A stretch of DNA of 37,171 nt from Chloroflexota bacterium. GTDB taxonomy: Bacteria; Chloroflexota; Anaerolineae; Anaerolineales; Villigracilaceae. The stretch lies in contig JACRMH010000058.1 in assembly GCA_016219545.1 (NCBI GenBank), positions 1 through 37,171 on the forward strand, written 5' to 3'. The first letter of the stretch is position 1; each line of letters starts with the position of its first letter. The notes under the pieces were generated by a model. It saw only the letters and a program-made list of their open reading frames with translations. It searched no databases and was not told the origin of the DNA. The position numbers and the translations under genes were made by a program. Of this stretch, positions 14,395-22,560 are shown piece by piece.

Positions 14395-14444
14395 AAAAGA
14401 GAATGGTACTCTCTAGGAGAACAAATCAATCTCCTGGAGAAAAA

Positions 14445-15170
14445 ATGAATACTTCCAACAATACCGTACTAATAACTGGGGGAACATCAGGCATAGGCTT
14501 GGCGCTTGCCAAAAAATTTCTAAGCGAGGATAACCGTGTAATTGTCACAGGGAGAGATCAAGAAAAACTTGCGCAAGTACAGGCGGATTTCCCAAAGATC
14601 ATCACGCAGGCGGCAGATATGAGTCGCTTTGAGGATGTTGAACGGTTGGCGGTTCAGTTTACAGATGCGAATATTTTGATTAATAACGCGGGAGTGCAAT
14701 ATAACTATGATTTTTCCGATCCGACCATTCCAATTGATTACATCAAAAAAGAACTGCAAACCAATTTGACTGGTCCGCTTCTATTGATCAGATTGATGCT
14801 CCCATATCTTATGAAAAAACAAACGGCGGCGATTGTAAACGTCTCATCGGGTCTGGGGATCGTCCCAAAACAAAGCGCGCCTGTCTATTGTGGGAGCAAG
14901 GCAGCGCTTCATTCAGTTACCAAATCCCTGCGATGGCAGCTTGAGGATTCGAGCGTCAAGGTTTTTGAGGTCATCCCTCCGATCGTGGATACAGACATGA
15001 CACGCGGGCGGGGAAAAGGGAAAATTTCCCCCGAGACATTGGTTGAAGAATTTTGGAGTGGTTTTCAGAAAGATAAATATGAAATGCCCATTGGCAGAGT
15101 GAAGTTGTTGATGTTTGTCCAACGCGTCGTACCAAAGTTAGCAGATCGAATTATGCGTAATGGGTTGTGA
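14445..15170 (+). CDS. Short-chain dehydrogenase/reductase, DltE-like
   Basis: A 241-aa SDR. The cofactor motif TGGTSGIG lies at about residues 11-18, followed by VTGRDQ (NADP-type), the NNAG motif in ILINNAGVQY, the catalytic VNVSSGLG serine and the YCGSK Tyr/Lys. The VIPPIVDTDMT segment and length match the DltE-like oxidoreductase group. The start at 14445 follows a CTGGAGA ribosome-binding site; a longer frame starting at 14403 lacks one. It is likely co-transcribed with the Crp/Fnr regulator. The substrate is unknown. Confidence 0.88.
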   Translation: MNTSNNTVLITGGTSGIGLALAKKFLSEDNRVIVTGRDQEKLAQVQADFPKIITQAADMSRFEDVERLAVQFTDANILINNAGVQYNYDFSDPTIPIDYIKKELQTNLTGPLLLIRLMLPYLMKKQTAAIVNVSSGLGIVPKQSAPVYCGSKAALHSVTKSLRWQLEDSSVKVFEVIPPIVDTDMTRGRGKGKISPETLVEEFWSGFQKDKYEMPIGRVKLLMFVQRVVPKLADRIMRNGL

Positions 15171-15175
15171 TAAAA

Positions 15176-15203
15176 AAACTCTGAGGTCTAGACCTCAGAG
15201 TTT
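15176..15203. terminator. Bidirectional terminator between SDR and E2
   Basis: A perfect 28-base palindrome (AAACTCTGAGGTCT and its complement) with A- and T-runs at both ends, six bases after the SDR stop and five bases from the E2 stop. Confidence 0.85.
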
Positions 15204-15208
15204 TACAT

Positions 15209-16456
15209 TTACACCAACATCCTAACTGGATTTTCCAGGAATACCGCAAGTGCCTGCAAGAACTGGGCAGCTTCGGCTCCGTCGCTGACACGGTGATCAA
15301 CGGAGATGGTGGCTTTCATCCGCCAGCCTGCTTTGATTTGTCCGTTTTCAACGACAGGCACTTCTCTTGCTGAAGAGATCGCCAATATCGCAGCTTCGGG
15401 CGGATTGATGATGGCGGTGAAGTCTTCGACATCGTACATGCCCAAGTTGGATGTGGAGAAGGTCGAGCCATCCACATCTTCCGGCTTGACCTTGCCTTCG
15501 CGCGCGCGGTTTGCCATAATTTTTACTTCGCCAGAAATTTGGCGCAGTGTCTTTTGATCGGTGTCTTTGACAACGACGGTCATTAATCCGCCGGGGACAG
15601 TGACCGCCACGCCGACATTGACGTGACCGAATTGAATCACTTCACTGCCTTTGATGGTCGCGTTCAAGTTGGGGAATTGACGCAGCGACAACGCCACACC
15701 TTTGAGAATAAAGTCATTGACCGACACTTTTTCGTTATCGGGCAAAAACGCATTGACCTGCTTGCGCATGTCCATGAGCGAATCCATTTTGAACTCATGA
15801 GTCACATAGAAATGCGGAATGGTGGTCTTTGATTCGACAAGTCTGCGACCAATGGCTTGGCGAAGTTTCGTCGTTTGGATGTTTTTATTTTCAATGGACG
15901 AAATGGGAGGTCCAAGGAAAGCTGCAGATTGACTGACTACAGGAGTCAGCCCGCTGCTTGATAATGCTTTTTCAATATCGCGGCGGACGATCCTTCCACC
16001 GGGGCCTGTGCCTTGAACATCGGCGAGATTCACTTTTTGATCACGCGCTACCTTCTTCGCAAGAGGAGAGGCTTTGAGCGAAGACGATTGACTGTGGACG
16101 GTGGACGATGATTCAGATGAAGCAATTTTGCTCGGAGCAGAATCAACTGTCGGCTGAGCCTGAGGCGTAACGGTCTTCGGTCCGCTGTCTGCGGTCGATT
16201 TCACATCCACTTTTTCCCCAACATTTCCAATCACCGCAATCGGCGCATTGACAGGGACCATCGTGCCCTGATCCACGATGAGCTGCAAGACAACACCGCT
16301 CGCAGAAGATTCAACTTCAACGGTAGCCTTGTCAGTTTCGATCTCGGCGAGCACGTCGCCTTTGTTGATGTTTTCACCGACCTGCCGCACCCAACGGACG
16401 AGCAAGCCCTCGGCCATATCAAAACCGAGTTTCGGCATATTGATGGTTTCAGCCAT
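15209..16456 (-). CDS. pdhC: Dihydrolipoamide acyltransferase (E2) of a pyruvate/2-oxoacid dehydrogenase complex
   Basis: A 415-aa E2. It has one lipoyl domain at residues 1-80 with the lipoylated lysine K43 in ETDKATVEVES, a flexible Ser/Thr/Pro-rich linker, a peripheral-subunit-binding domain (SPLAKKVARDQKVNLADVQGTGPGGRIVRRDIEKAL) at about 133-170, and a catalytic domain ending with the DHRVSDG active-site motif. It transfers the acyl group from E1 to CoA. It overlaps the E1beta stop as TAATG. No E3 (lipoamide dehydrogenase) gene is in the window. Pyruvate is the most likely substrate, but branched-chain oxoacids or acetoin cannot be excluded. Confidence 0.93.
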   Translation of the reverse strand: MAETINMPKLGFDMAEGLLVRWVRQVGENINKGDVLAEIETDKATVEVESSASGVVLQLIVDQGTMVPVNAPIAVIGNVGEKVDVKSTADSGPKTVTPQAQPTVDSAPSKIASSESSSTVHSQSSSLKASPLAKKVARDQKVNLADVQGTGPGGRIVRRDIEKALSSSGLTPVVSQSAAFLGPPISSIENKNIQTTKLRQAIGRRLVESKTTIPHFYVTHEFKMDSLMDMRKQVNAFLPDNEKVSVNDFILKGVALSLRQFPNLNATIKGSEVIQFGHVNVGVAVTVPGGLMTVVVKDTDQKTLRQISGEVKIMANRAREGKVKPEDVDGSTFSTSNLGMYDVEDFTAIINPPEAAILAISSAREVPVVENGQIKAGWRMKATISVDHRVSDGAEAAQFLQALAVFLENPVRMLV

Positions 16457-17430
16457 TATTGCAGAGCCTCCTTTACCGCCGCCGTGATGTCGGCCACCTG
16501 TGGGAGCGCGGCTTGTTCGAGCGTGCGGTTGTAGGGGAGCGGGACTTCTTTTTGCGCCACGCGGATGATGGGCGCGTCGACATAATCAAATGCTTCTTCG
16601 TAAATTCGGCTGACGATCTCGGAGCCGACACCGTAGGACTTCCAGCCTTCTTCGACGACCACGGCGCGGTTGGTTTTCTTGAACGACTCGATGATCGGTT
16701 CCATGTCGAGCGGGCGCAGGGTGCGCAGGTCAACGACTTCAACTTCGATACCTTGTTTGGCAAGTTCGTCGGCGGCTTTCATCGAAAGTTCAAGACCTTT
16801 GCAATATGTGACGATGGTCACATATTTGCCAGCGCGTTGTACTTTCGATTTCCCAATCGGGATGGTGTACTCGCCCTCAGGCACTTCACCGCGGACTTGA
16901 TACATCGTTGCATGTTCGATGAATAAAATCGGATCATTCGAGCGGATGGCTGATTTGAGCAATCCTTTGGCATCTTCCGGCGTTCCAGGGCTGACGACTT
17001 TCAAGCCAGGAAAATGCGCGAAGATGGCATCGGGAGTTTGCGAATGTGTTGCGCCAAGCTGACGTCCGCCGCCGCCAACGGCGCGAATGACCATCGGTAA
17101 AGTAAATTGTCCGCCAAACATATAATGTAATTTGGGAGCTTGATTAACGATGTAATCCATCGCAGAGAAACCAAAGTTGATGGTCATCAATTCTGCCACA
17201 GGGCGCTGACCCACCATGGCCGCGCCAATTGCGCCGCCGATGATGGCATTTTCTGCAATCGGTGTATCTTTAACGCGCATCGCTCCGTATTTGTCATAAA
17301 AGCCTTTGGTGACGGCATACGTGCCGCCCCAAACGCCGACCTCTTCACCCATAATAAAGACAGCAGGGTCGCGGTCCTTTTCTTCCATAAGTGCCTGCGA
17401 GATCGCCTCGCGCATTGTAATTTTTGCCAT
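16456..17430 (-). CDS. pdhB: Pyruvate/2-oxoacid dehydrogenase E1 component, beta subunit
   Basis: A 324-aa protein of the transketolase-like E1beta family. Visible features are MREAISQALMEEKDRDPAVFIMGEEVGVWGGTYAVTKGFYDKYG, the DTPIAENAIIGGAIGAAM motif, GGGGRQLGATHSQ, and the C-terminal domain VVEEGWKSYGVGSEIV. The start at 17430 (MAKITMREA) follows an AAGGA ribosome-binding site; an earlier in-frame ATG is less likely. With E1alpha it decarboxylates the 2-oxoacid using thiamine diphosphate and acylates lipoyl-E2. It is coupled to E2 by the TAATG overlap. It is separated from E1alpha by 115 bp containing a palindromic repeat. Confidence 0.93.
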   Translation of the reverse strand: MAKITMREAISQALMEEKDRDPAVFIMGEEVGVWGGTYAVTKGFYDKYGAMRVKDTPIAENAIIGGAIGAAMVGQRPVAELMTINFGFSAMDYIVNQAPKLHYMFGGQFTLPMVIRAVGGGGRQLGATHSQTPDAIFAHFPGLKVVSPGTPEDAKGLLKSAIRSNDPILFIEHATMYQVRGEVPEGEYTIPIGKSKVQRAGKYVTIVTYCKGLELSMKAADELAKQGIEVEVVDLRTLRPLDMEPIIESFKKTNRAVVVEEGWKSYGVGSEIVSRIYEEAFDYVDAPIIRVAQKEVPLPYNRTLEQAALPQVADITAAVKEALQ

Positions 17431-17449
17431 GTTTTTAATTTCCTTCAAC

Positions 17450-17541
17450 ATGTCGTTGCGAGGAGCGCTCTTGTTCTTCGCGACGAAGCAATCTCATCGT
17501 TAAGTGGAGATTGCTTCGGGCTAGCGCCCTCGCAACGACAT
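17450..17541. repeat. 92-bp palindromic dispersed repeat, copy B
   Basis: Same ends as 11902-11997 (ATGTCGTTGCG at 17450, CGCAACGACAT ending 17541), with an internal GACGAAGCAATCTC...GAGATTGCTTCG hairpin. It fills most of the gap between E1alpha and E1beta and stops four bases short of the E1alpha stop codon. As RNA it would form a large hairpin in the middle of the operon mRNA. Confidence 0.85.
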
Positions 17542-17545
17542 AAAA

Positions 17546-18502
17546 TTAATCAGCGTAAATATCCGAATACAACTCTTCCATCGCAGGTTCGGGACTTGCT
17601 TCGGCGAATTCAACCGCCTTCACAATTTCTTCTTCCGCCCGCGCTTCAATTTCATCCAAAGCTTTTTTGGTGGCCACTTTCTTATCAAGTAATTGCTTGT
17701 TGAAAATACCGATGGGATCATTCTCCTGCCACTTCTTTACTTCTTCGGCTTTGCGATAACGTTCCGGGTCGCCCATGGAATGTCCGCGGAAACGGTAGGT
17801 GTCGATCTCCAGCAAATAAGGCTGACCTTCCTTGCGGACATAATCCAACGCTTCTTTTGCAGCCTCATAGACTTTCGTAACATCCATCCCGTCCACTTGA
17901 CCGTTCTTCATGCCGTAGCCGTCAGCCTTACGACGAATCTCCGTCACAGCCGAAGCGCGCCCCACAGCAGTTCCCATGCCATATTGATTATTTTCACAAA
18001 CCCATAAAACGCGCAGGCCCCAGGTCTTTGCTAAGTTCAACGCCTCATGGAAATAACCGATATTGGTCGCGCCGTCACCGAACATGCAAATGGTGATATT
18101 GTCATTACCCGCATATTGATCGCCGATGGCGAATCCAGTTGCAATGGGGAGGTGACCGCCTACGATGGCATGTCCGCCCCACATATTCTTGGATGTATCC
18201 GCCATGTGCATCGACCCGCCCTTACCTTTTGACATGCCGGTTGCTTTGCCGAGCAATTCTGCCATCACTTCATTGGCAGAGATGCCGCAGTTCAACGCCA
18301 CGCCATGGTCGCGATACGCGGTGATGACACGGTCACGCGGCTCACGTGCCGCGATCAATCCCGTTGAAACAGCTTCCTGCCCGATGTATAAGTGCATGAA
18401 ACCGCCGATCTTTCCGGCTTGATATAGTTCCGCGCCGCGCTCTTCGAGACGGCGGATCAAAACCATTTGGTAATATAAATCTAATTGCTGTTCTTTCTTC
18501 AT
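17546..18502 (-). CDS. pdhA: Pyruvate/2-oxoacid dehydrogenase E1 component, alpha subunit
   Basis: A 318-aa protein of the E1alpha family. The thiamine diphosphate motif runs from GDGATNIGYFHEALN to VCENNQYGMGT, and the phosphorylation-loop-like YRFRGHSMGDPERYR region is present. The N-terminal MKKEQQLDLYYQMVLIRRLEERGAELYQAGKIGGFMHLYIGQEAV is typical. The start at 18502 has a GGAG ribosome-binding site; the frame is open further upstream but without one. It is the first gene of the E1alpha-E1beta-E2 operon, with an extended -10 promoter about 75 bp upstream. Confidence 0.93.
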   Translation of the reverse strand: MKKEQQLDLYYQMVLIRRLEERGAELYQAGKIGGFMHLYIGQEAVSTGLIAAREPRDRVITAYRDHGVALNCGISANEVMAELLGKATGMSKGKGGSMHMADTSKNMWGGHAIVGGHLPIATGFAIGDQYAGNDNITICMFGDGATNIGYFHEALNLAKTWGLRVLWVCENNQYGMGTAVGRASAVTEIRRKADGYGMKNGQVDGMDVTKVYEAAKEALDYVRKEGQPYLLEIDTYRFRGHSMGDPERYRKAEEVKKWQENDPIGIFNKQLLDKKVATKKALDEIEARAEEEIVKAVEFAEASPEPAMEELYSDIYAD

Positions 18503-18577
18503 TAATCTGCTCCACAAAATATTGCAAAAAATAACACCAGTATTTCTCTGGCGTTTTGCTGATAAGGCAAACACGGC

Positions 18578-18586
18578 ATTATATCA
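18578..18586 (-). promoter_or_regulatory. Extended -10 promoter for the dehydrogenase operon
   Basis: On the minus strand the sequence TGATATAAT (TGn plus a perfect TATAAT) lies 75 bases before the E1alpha start codon. The -35 region is weak, as is usual for extended -10 promoters. Prediction from motif only. Confidence 0.5.
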
Positions 18587-18770
18587 GAGAAATTTAGTCC
18601 AATTTTGAACCTGATAAGTTTTTGAGAGTTAAAGATCAGCTTCCAATTCTCCCCCAAGTGTACGAGAAAAAAATCCGCCAACTGGTGGGTGTGATTGTCG
18701 GATGTTTGCACTAGAATGAAATTAAAGAATTCATTACGAACATCATCTATCATCTCAAGGAGAATTAATC

Positions 18771-18947
18771 ATGAATCTTAAACTCACCCCGCCCAAGGAA
18801 GTTACTTTCTGGATCGCCGTCGCTTTAGGTCTGCTCGGTTTATTCAGCTTCCTCGGCGTTTTTACTCTGCTCCCGATTGAAGCCTTTTGGCTTTTATTCA
18901 TCGGTTTTGCTTTACTGGTCTTTGCCCTGTTAGTCAAAGGCCTTTAA
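18771..18947 (+). CDS. Small two-helix membrane protein
   Basis: A 58-aa protein starting MNLKLTPPKEVTFWIAVALG. Two hydrophobic helices (about 11-31 and 36-55) are separated by a short LPIE turn, and the protein ends VKGL. A strong AAGGAG ribosome-binding site lies seven bases before the ATG, and a terminator follows 23 bases after the stop, so it is a complete small transcription unit. I do not recognise a family. It is divergent from the dehydrogenase operon. Confidence 0.78.
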   Translation: MNLKLTPPKEVTFWIAVALGLLGLFSFLGVFTLLPIEAFWLLFIGFALLVFALLVKGL

Positions 18948-18970
18948 AAGATATCTGTTTGGATCATCAA

Positions 18971-18999
18971 CTCCCGCGGAAACGTGGGAGTGTTTTTTT
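18971..18999 (+). terminator. Intrinsic terminator after the 58-aa membrane protein
   Basis: CTCCCGCG (18971-18978) pairs with CGTGGGAG (18983-18990) around a GAAA tetraloop, followed by TG and eight T. Confidence 0.85.
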
Positions 19000-19016
19000 T
19001 AAGATAAAATCAAAGT

Positions 19017-20156
19017 ATGAACTGGCTCACAGGCGGTGCGCAAGGCGAAGCAAAAAGACTGATCTCCCAACTTTCGGATTCCACGAAACGGGATTCCGCC
19101 GCAAAAGAGTTGATCAAACTGGGCGCAGACTCTGTCCCTTCATTGATCGAAGCGCTTCAGACTCAAGACTTGGGCCTGCTCCCGTTCTACCAGCAGATCC
19201 TCGCCCGAATATCATCCGCCACCCCGGCGCTGACGAAGACTCTCGCGACAGCGCATCCCATCATCCGTGCACGCGCGGCTGATGTATTTTCAATCAGCAA
19301 AGACAGGAATGCCATTCCCGCTTTACTGGACGCACTGAAAGGGGAATACTTTACCGTTCGTTCGCGTGCCGCGCTGGCCTTGGGGAATATCGGTGATGCC
19401 AAAGTGATTCCCAATTTAATGCCATTGCTCAAAGACAGGGACGGCGAAGTCCGTGCCGCCACGTGCATTGCGCTTGGAAAATTCCGCGACCCATATACCT
19501 TTGATGAAATTGCAAATATTTTATTGGATGATATAAAGATCGAAGTCCGTCAGTCCGCTGCGCTGGCATTGGGGGATACAAAACATCCAGCGGCGATCCC
19601 ATTTTTGATGGAAGCTCTGCGCGATTCTATTTGGTGGTTCGAGCGAGAGCAAGCCGCTGCCGACTTGTTGAGCGCCATTGAAAAAATGGGTCCCGCAGTA
19701 GTAGACCCGTTGATCCATGCGCTCGCCGATAAAGAGGGGACTGTCCGCAAATATGCGGCTACCGTGCTCGGCAATATGCGCGATCCGCGTGCGCTCGAAG
19801 AACTGGCGATGCTGCAATATGACCTGCATCATGAAGTGGGCAAAGCAGCCGCAGATGCACTCGCTAAATTTGGTCCGCAGGCTGTGGATGTATTAATAGA
19901 GTCCAGTCACCATCCCGAAGCAGGGATTCGCGAAAATGCAGTGCTCGCTTTAGGGACTATTCAGGATGTGCGAGTAACTCCGGCCTTAATCGAATCACTC
20001 CACGACCCAGACCGCGATGTGCAAAAATATGCGTTGCAGGCCTTGGGGCAGTTGCACGATCAACGCGCACTTACTGCATTACAAGAAGTTGCTGCAAATC
20101 GCATTGATAGGGAAATGTCTGTACTTGCAAAAAAGATTCTGGAAAAAACAAAGTAA
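19017..20156 (+). CDS. HEAT-repeat (PBS lyase-type) protein
   Basis: A 379-aa protein made of about eleven HEAT repeats of roughly 30 residues, with recurring phrases such as VRSRAALALGNIGDAKVIPNL, VRAATCIALGKFRDPYTFDEI, VRQSAALALGDTKHPAAIPFL and VQKYALQALGQLHDQRAL. Such repeats form a curved helical solenoid for protein binding. No enzymatic motif and no signal peptide are present, so it is probably cytosolic. The ATG has no ribosome-binding site, but a TAAAAT box lies just before it, so it may be translated from a nearly leaderless mRNA. A second, shorter HEAT protein is at 27341-27904. Confidence 0.88.
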   Translation: MNWLTGGAQGEAKRLISQLSDSTKRDSAAKELIKLGADSVPSLIEALQTQDLGLLPFYQQILARISSATPALTKTLATAHPIIRARAADVFSISKDRNAIPALLDALKGEYFTVRSRAALALGNIGDAKVIPNLMPLLKDRDGEVRAATCIALGKFRDPYTFDEIANILLDDIKIEVRQSAALALGDTKHPAAIPFLMEALRDSIWWFEREQAAADLLSAIEKMGPAVVDPLIHALADKEGTVRKYAATVLGNMRDPRALEELAMLQYDLHHEVGKAAADALAKFGPQAVDVLIESSHHPEAGIRENAVLALGTIQDVRVTPALIESLHDPDRDVQKYALQALGQLHDQRALTALQEVAANRIDREMSVLAKKILEKTK

Positions 20157-20166
20157 AAAATGTCTC

Positions 20167-20934
20167 ATGAAAATATTTATTGTTAGACTTGTCCTGACTT
20201 TATTTTTCTGGTTCATTTTTTGCATACCCATCTGGATTCGGGCAATTTCGATTAGTAATTGGAGAGTCTTTACAAAGAAGATTGCAATAATTGCCATGGT
20301 TTCAGCAATGACCGGATTTTCGCTTTATGTATTTTTTAGATCTCCCACAAATACTTCATCATTATCCTGGCTTGGATCAGTTTCGATAACGATTTATTTT
20401 ATCGCCACCATAGTTTCAGCATATTACGCTTGGCCACTTAAATCACGTAGCCAATCGGTAATTACAGGAAAAGTTGCTTCCAAAAGAATTCTTCACAGAA
20501 AAAACAGAATCTATGTAATCATTCCATATATGACTGGGACAGATGAGGATGCTTCGGTTACATTTATCAATGCCACATTTCAAAAAACAAGCAGGCCTGT
20601 TAAGCGATACCCTGCTCCGGATTTTGGGATATGGTTGATTGAACAGATTTACAACGAGAACAAAGTGATGGCTGAAAAGACGGGTGTTTTAAAAAATAGG
20701 TTGCTTTGCTCTTCATGCGGGACTGAATTGAATCATAATGATCAACTGCTAAGGAAAATTGAATACGAACTAAAATATAATGACTTTGACCCCTTCACTA
20801 TGCAGATTGCCATCCCTTCGATTGTGTGCCCACAGTGCTCTAAAATATGCGGCGTGGATTTAAATGGGTCGTTAAGTTATCACTTAAATGAGGCAATTAT
20901 CAGAGCTTTTAAATCTGAAAAAATCAAGCCTTGA
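20167..20934 (+). CDS. Membrane protein with C-terminal zinc-ribbon-like domain, unknown function
   Basis: A 255-aa protein starting MKIFIVRLVLTLFFWFIFCI. Three hydrophobic helices occupy about residues 5-25, 38-58 and 65-88. A soluble C-terminal half follows, with two CxxC pairs about 50 residues apart (LLCSSCGTEL and IVCPQCSKICG) that look like a zinc ribbon. I do not recognise a named family. The gene is AT-rich compared with its neighbours and starts ten bases after the HEAT gene stop, so it may share that transcript. Base composition suggests it could be acquired, which is an inference. Confidence 0.7.
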   Translation: MKIFIVRLVLTLFFWFIFCIPIWIRAISISNWRVFTKKIAIIAMVSAMTGFSLYVFFRSPTNTSSLSWLGSVSITIYFIATIVSAYYAWPLKSRSQSVITGKVASKRILHRKNRIYVIIPYMTGTDEDASVTFINATFQKTSRPVKRYPAPDFGIWLIEQIYNENKVMAEKTGVLKNRLLCSSCGTELNHNDQLLRKIEYELKYNDFDPFTMQIAIPSIVCPQCSKICGVDLNGSLSYHLNEAIIRAFKSEKIKP

Positions 20935-20964
20935 CAAATCAATCGCAACCGGGCGGGGTGAAAT

Positions 20965-21888
20965 CTAAAATCGCAAATCCAAAATCCTTTCAATCGCTGG
21001 AGCAATCCCGGTCAAGTCGCGAATATCCTTTTGGAATTCGCGGCGTTTGTTTAAATCCCCAAATAATAATAAAGGAACATTAGCAGACGTATGTCTGCGC
21101 GTGGAGAGGTCTTCCATGTTGCCATGATCGGATGTGAGCAGGATCAATCCGTCTTCATCACGCCATGTTTCTAGTAGTCCTTTGAGCACATTGTCAAAAG
21201 TTTCCAATTGTCTAACCGCCCAATCCATATCCTGTTTGTGACCGGCGTAGTCACTTGCCCAATATTCAAAGAAGGAAAAGTCATATCGGCTGGCGAGTTC
21301 TGCGAGTTTTGTGCCTGCTTCTTCCGATCCGAATAACGGTGAATCGTCCAACTTCATGAATTCACGCCAACCCTTGCCGGTGAAATCAGCGGAGAGGGCA
21401 TTGCCTGCATAATAATCATCCTGTGTGAAGAGGGGCAGACCTGCATTTGTCACTGCTTGTGGAATGGCAGAGTATAGGCGTTTGCCTGATTCAATTCCGT
21501 CAAAGTAGCGCGGAGGGTAGGCATTGAGCAGGGCCGCTTTTTTACCAGCCTTCACTGTTTTTGCGAAGACCGTTTTTCCGTCCAGATATTGTGCCACATC
21601 GGGGTTTGGTTTCGGCCCATAGTGATAGCCTAACTCGGCAGGGATGTTGATGCCTGTCAGCAGGACGCTTTGGCCCGTTGCGGATTGGGGCAGTCCGCTT
21701 ACGCCGAGGTTTGGGTCAACGGGAAGCAGGGTGGCGCGGTCACCTTCAAAAGGTGCAGACTCGCCAACGAGATTTTGTCCGCCAAGCAATGAATTTAAAT
21801 AAGGCATTTTCGCCCGTGCGAAAGGATTCTTTTCAGAATTATTTTCGCCAAGCCCGATGCCATCGAGGAAGAGGAAGAGAAGTTTCAT
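20965..21888 (-). CDS. Alkaline phosphatase/phosphopentomutase-superfamily metalloenzyme
   Basis: A 307-aa protein. The metal-binding Asp lies in LFLFLDGIGLG near the N-terminus; the nucleophile region is SATGQSVLLTG; the distal ligands are the SDYAGH and TSDHGNMEDLSTRRHT motifs. This set is typical of the superfamily containing phosphopentomutase, cofactor-independent phosphoglycerate mutase and alkaline phosphatase, but length and local sequence do not let me name one. It is probably a cytosolic phosphoryl-transfer enzyme. It lies downstream of the methyltransferase and thioredoxin genes on the same strand, 84 bp after the methyltransferase stop. Confidence 0.8.
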   Translation of the reverse strand: MKLLFLFLDGIGLGENNSEKNPFARAKMPYLNSLLGGQNLVGESAPFEGDRATLLPVDPNLGVSGLPQSATGQSVLLTGINIPAELGYHYGPKPNPDVAQYLDGKTVFAKTVKAGKKAALLNAYPPRYFDGIESGKRLYSAIPQAVTNAGLPLFTQDDYYAGNALSADFTGKGWREFMKLDDSPLFGSEEAGTKLAELASRYDFSFFEYWASDYAGHKQDMDWAVRQLETFDNVLKGLLETWRDEDGLILLTSDHGNMEDLSTRRHTSANVPLLLFGDLNKRREFQKDIRDLTGIAPAIERILDLRF

Positions 21889-21903
21889 GAGGAAAGGATA
21901 AAA

Positions 21904-21923
21904 GATGAAGGATGAAGGATGAA
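21904..21923. repeat. GGATGAA tandem micro-repeat
   Basis: Nearly three tandem GGATGAA units in the gap between the methyltransferase and the metalloenzyme. A small CCCGAAGGG hairpin follows at about 21933-21941. Confidence 0.55.
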
Positions 21924-21972
21924 TAAAAAAAATCCCGAAGGGATGAAACGATTATAGAATTTTTAAATGTAG

Positions 21973-22560
21973 TTATCCCAAACCCCGAAGGGGTGGCGCA
22001 GATTTTTGAAAAAGGAACCATGCTGAAGGTCTGCCTTTTTTGTCAAAGCCATCTTTGCGGGAGATGAGAGTCAATGCCTGGGCTGAGATCATGCTCAAGT
22101 CGGAGTCAACAAGCCCGGGTCCGGTTTGAAACGCGTTTGGTTTGAAGAAGCCGTACATTAACCAGAATCCGTTTGGGGCGAGGAGTTTATCCAGTTGAGT
22201 CAGATAGTCCGCTTTATGTTCGACGCCGTGGAAACAGCCGATGTCGAGGGCAAGTTCGAACTGTGAATCGACTTTGAAATGGGTGACATCGCCAACCAGC
22301 AATTTGGCGCTGACGTTTTGCCCTTTGAGTTTCTTCTTTGCAATCTGGATGGCGCGTGAGGCGAAATCTATACCTGTCACCTGCCAGCCTGTTTTTGCCA
22401 GCGTGATGATATTCGTGCCGGTGCCGCAGCCGAGGTCAATGGCGCGGCCGGCGGGATGGGATTGGATGAATTGAAATAGTTCGGGTGGGGTGATGCCGCT
22501 ATCCCAGGAGGGTTTGCGGAAATACCAAAAGTTAAATTGAAGGCGGCGCAGGAAATTCAT
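21973..22560 (-). CDS. Class I SAM-dependent methyltransferase
   Basis: A 195-aa protein with a Rossmann-type methyltransferase core. Motif I is AIDLGCGTGTNIITL at about residues 40-54, motif II is VTGIDFASRAIQIAKKK, and the motif IV region is LALDIGCFHGVEHKADYL. Length and opening (FWYFRKPSWDSGITPPELFQFI) fit small-molecule methyltransferases of the thiopurine/tellurite-resistance-like type. Tellurite, selenium or thiol substrates are therefore possible, but this is inference. Its start overlaps the stop of the predicted selenothioredoxin by four bases (ATGA), so the two are translationally coupled. Confidence 0.87.
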   Translation of the reverse strand: MNFLRRLQFNFWYFRKPSWDSGITPPELFQFIQSHPAGRAIDLGCGTGTNIITLAKTGWQVTGIDFASRAIQIAKKKLKGQNVSAKLLVGDVTHFKVDSQFELALDIGCFHGVEHKADYLTQLDKLLAPNGFWLMYGFFKPNAFQTGPGLVDSDLSMISAQALTLISRKDGFDKKGRPSAWFLFQKSAPPLRGLG

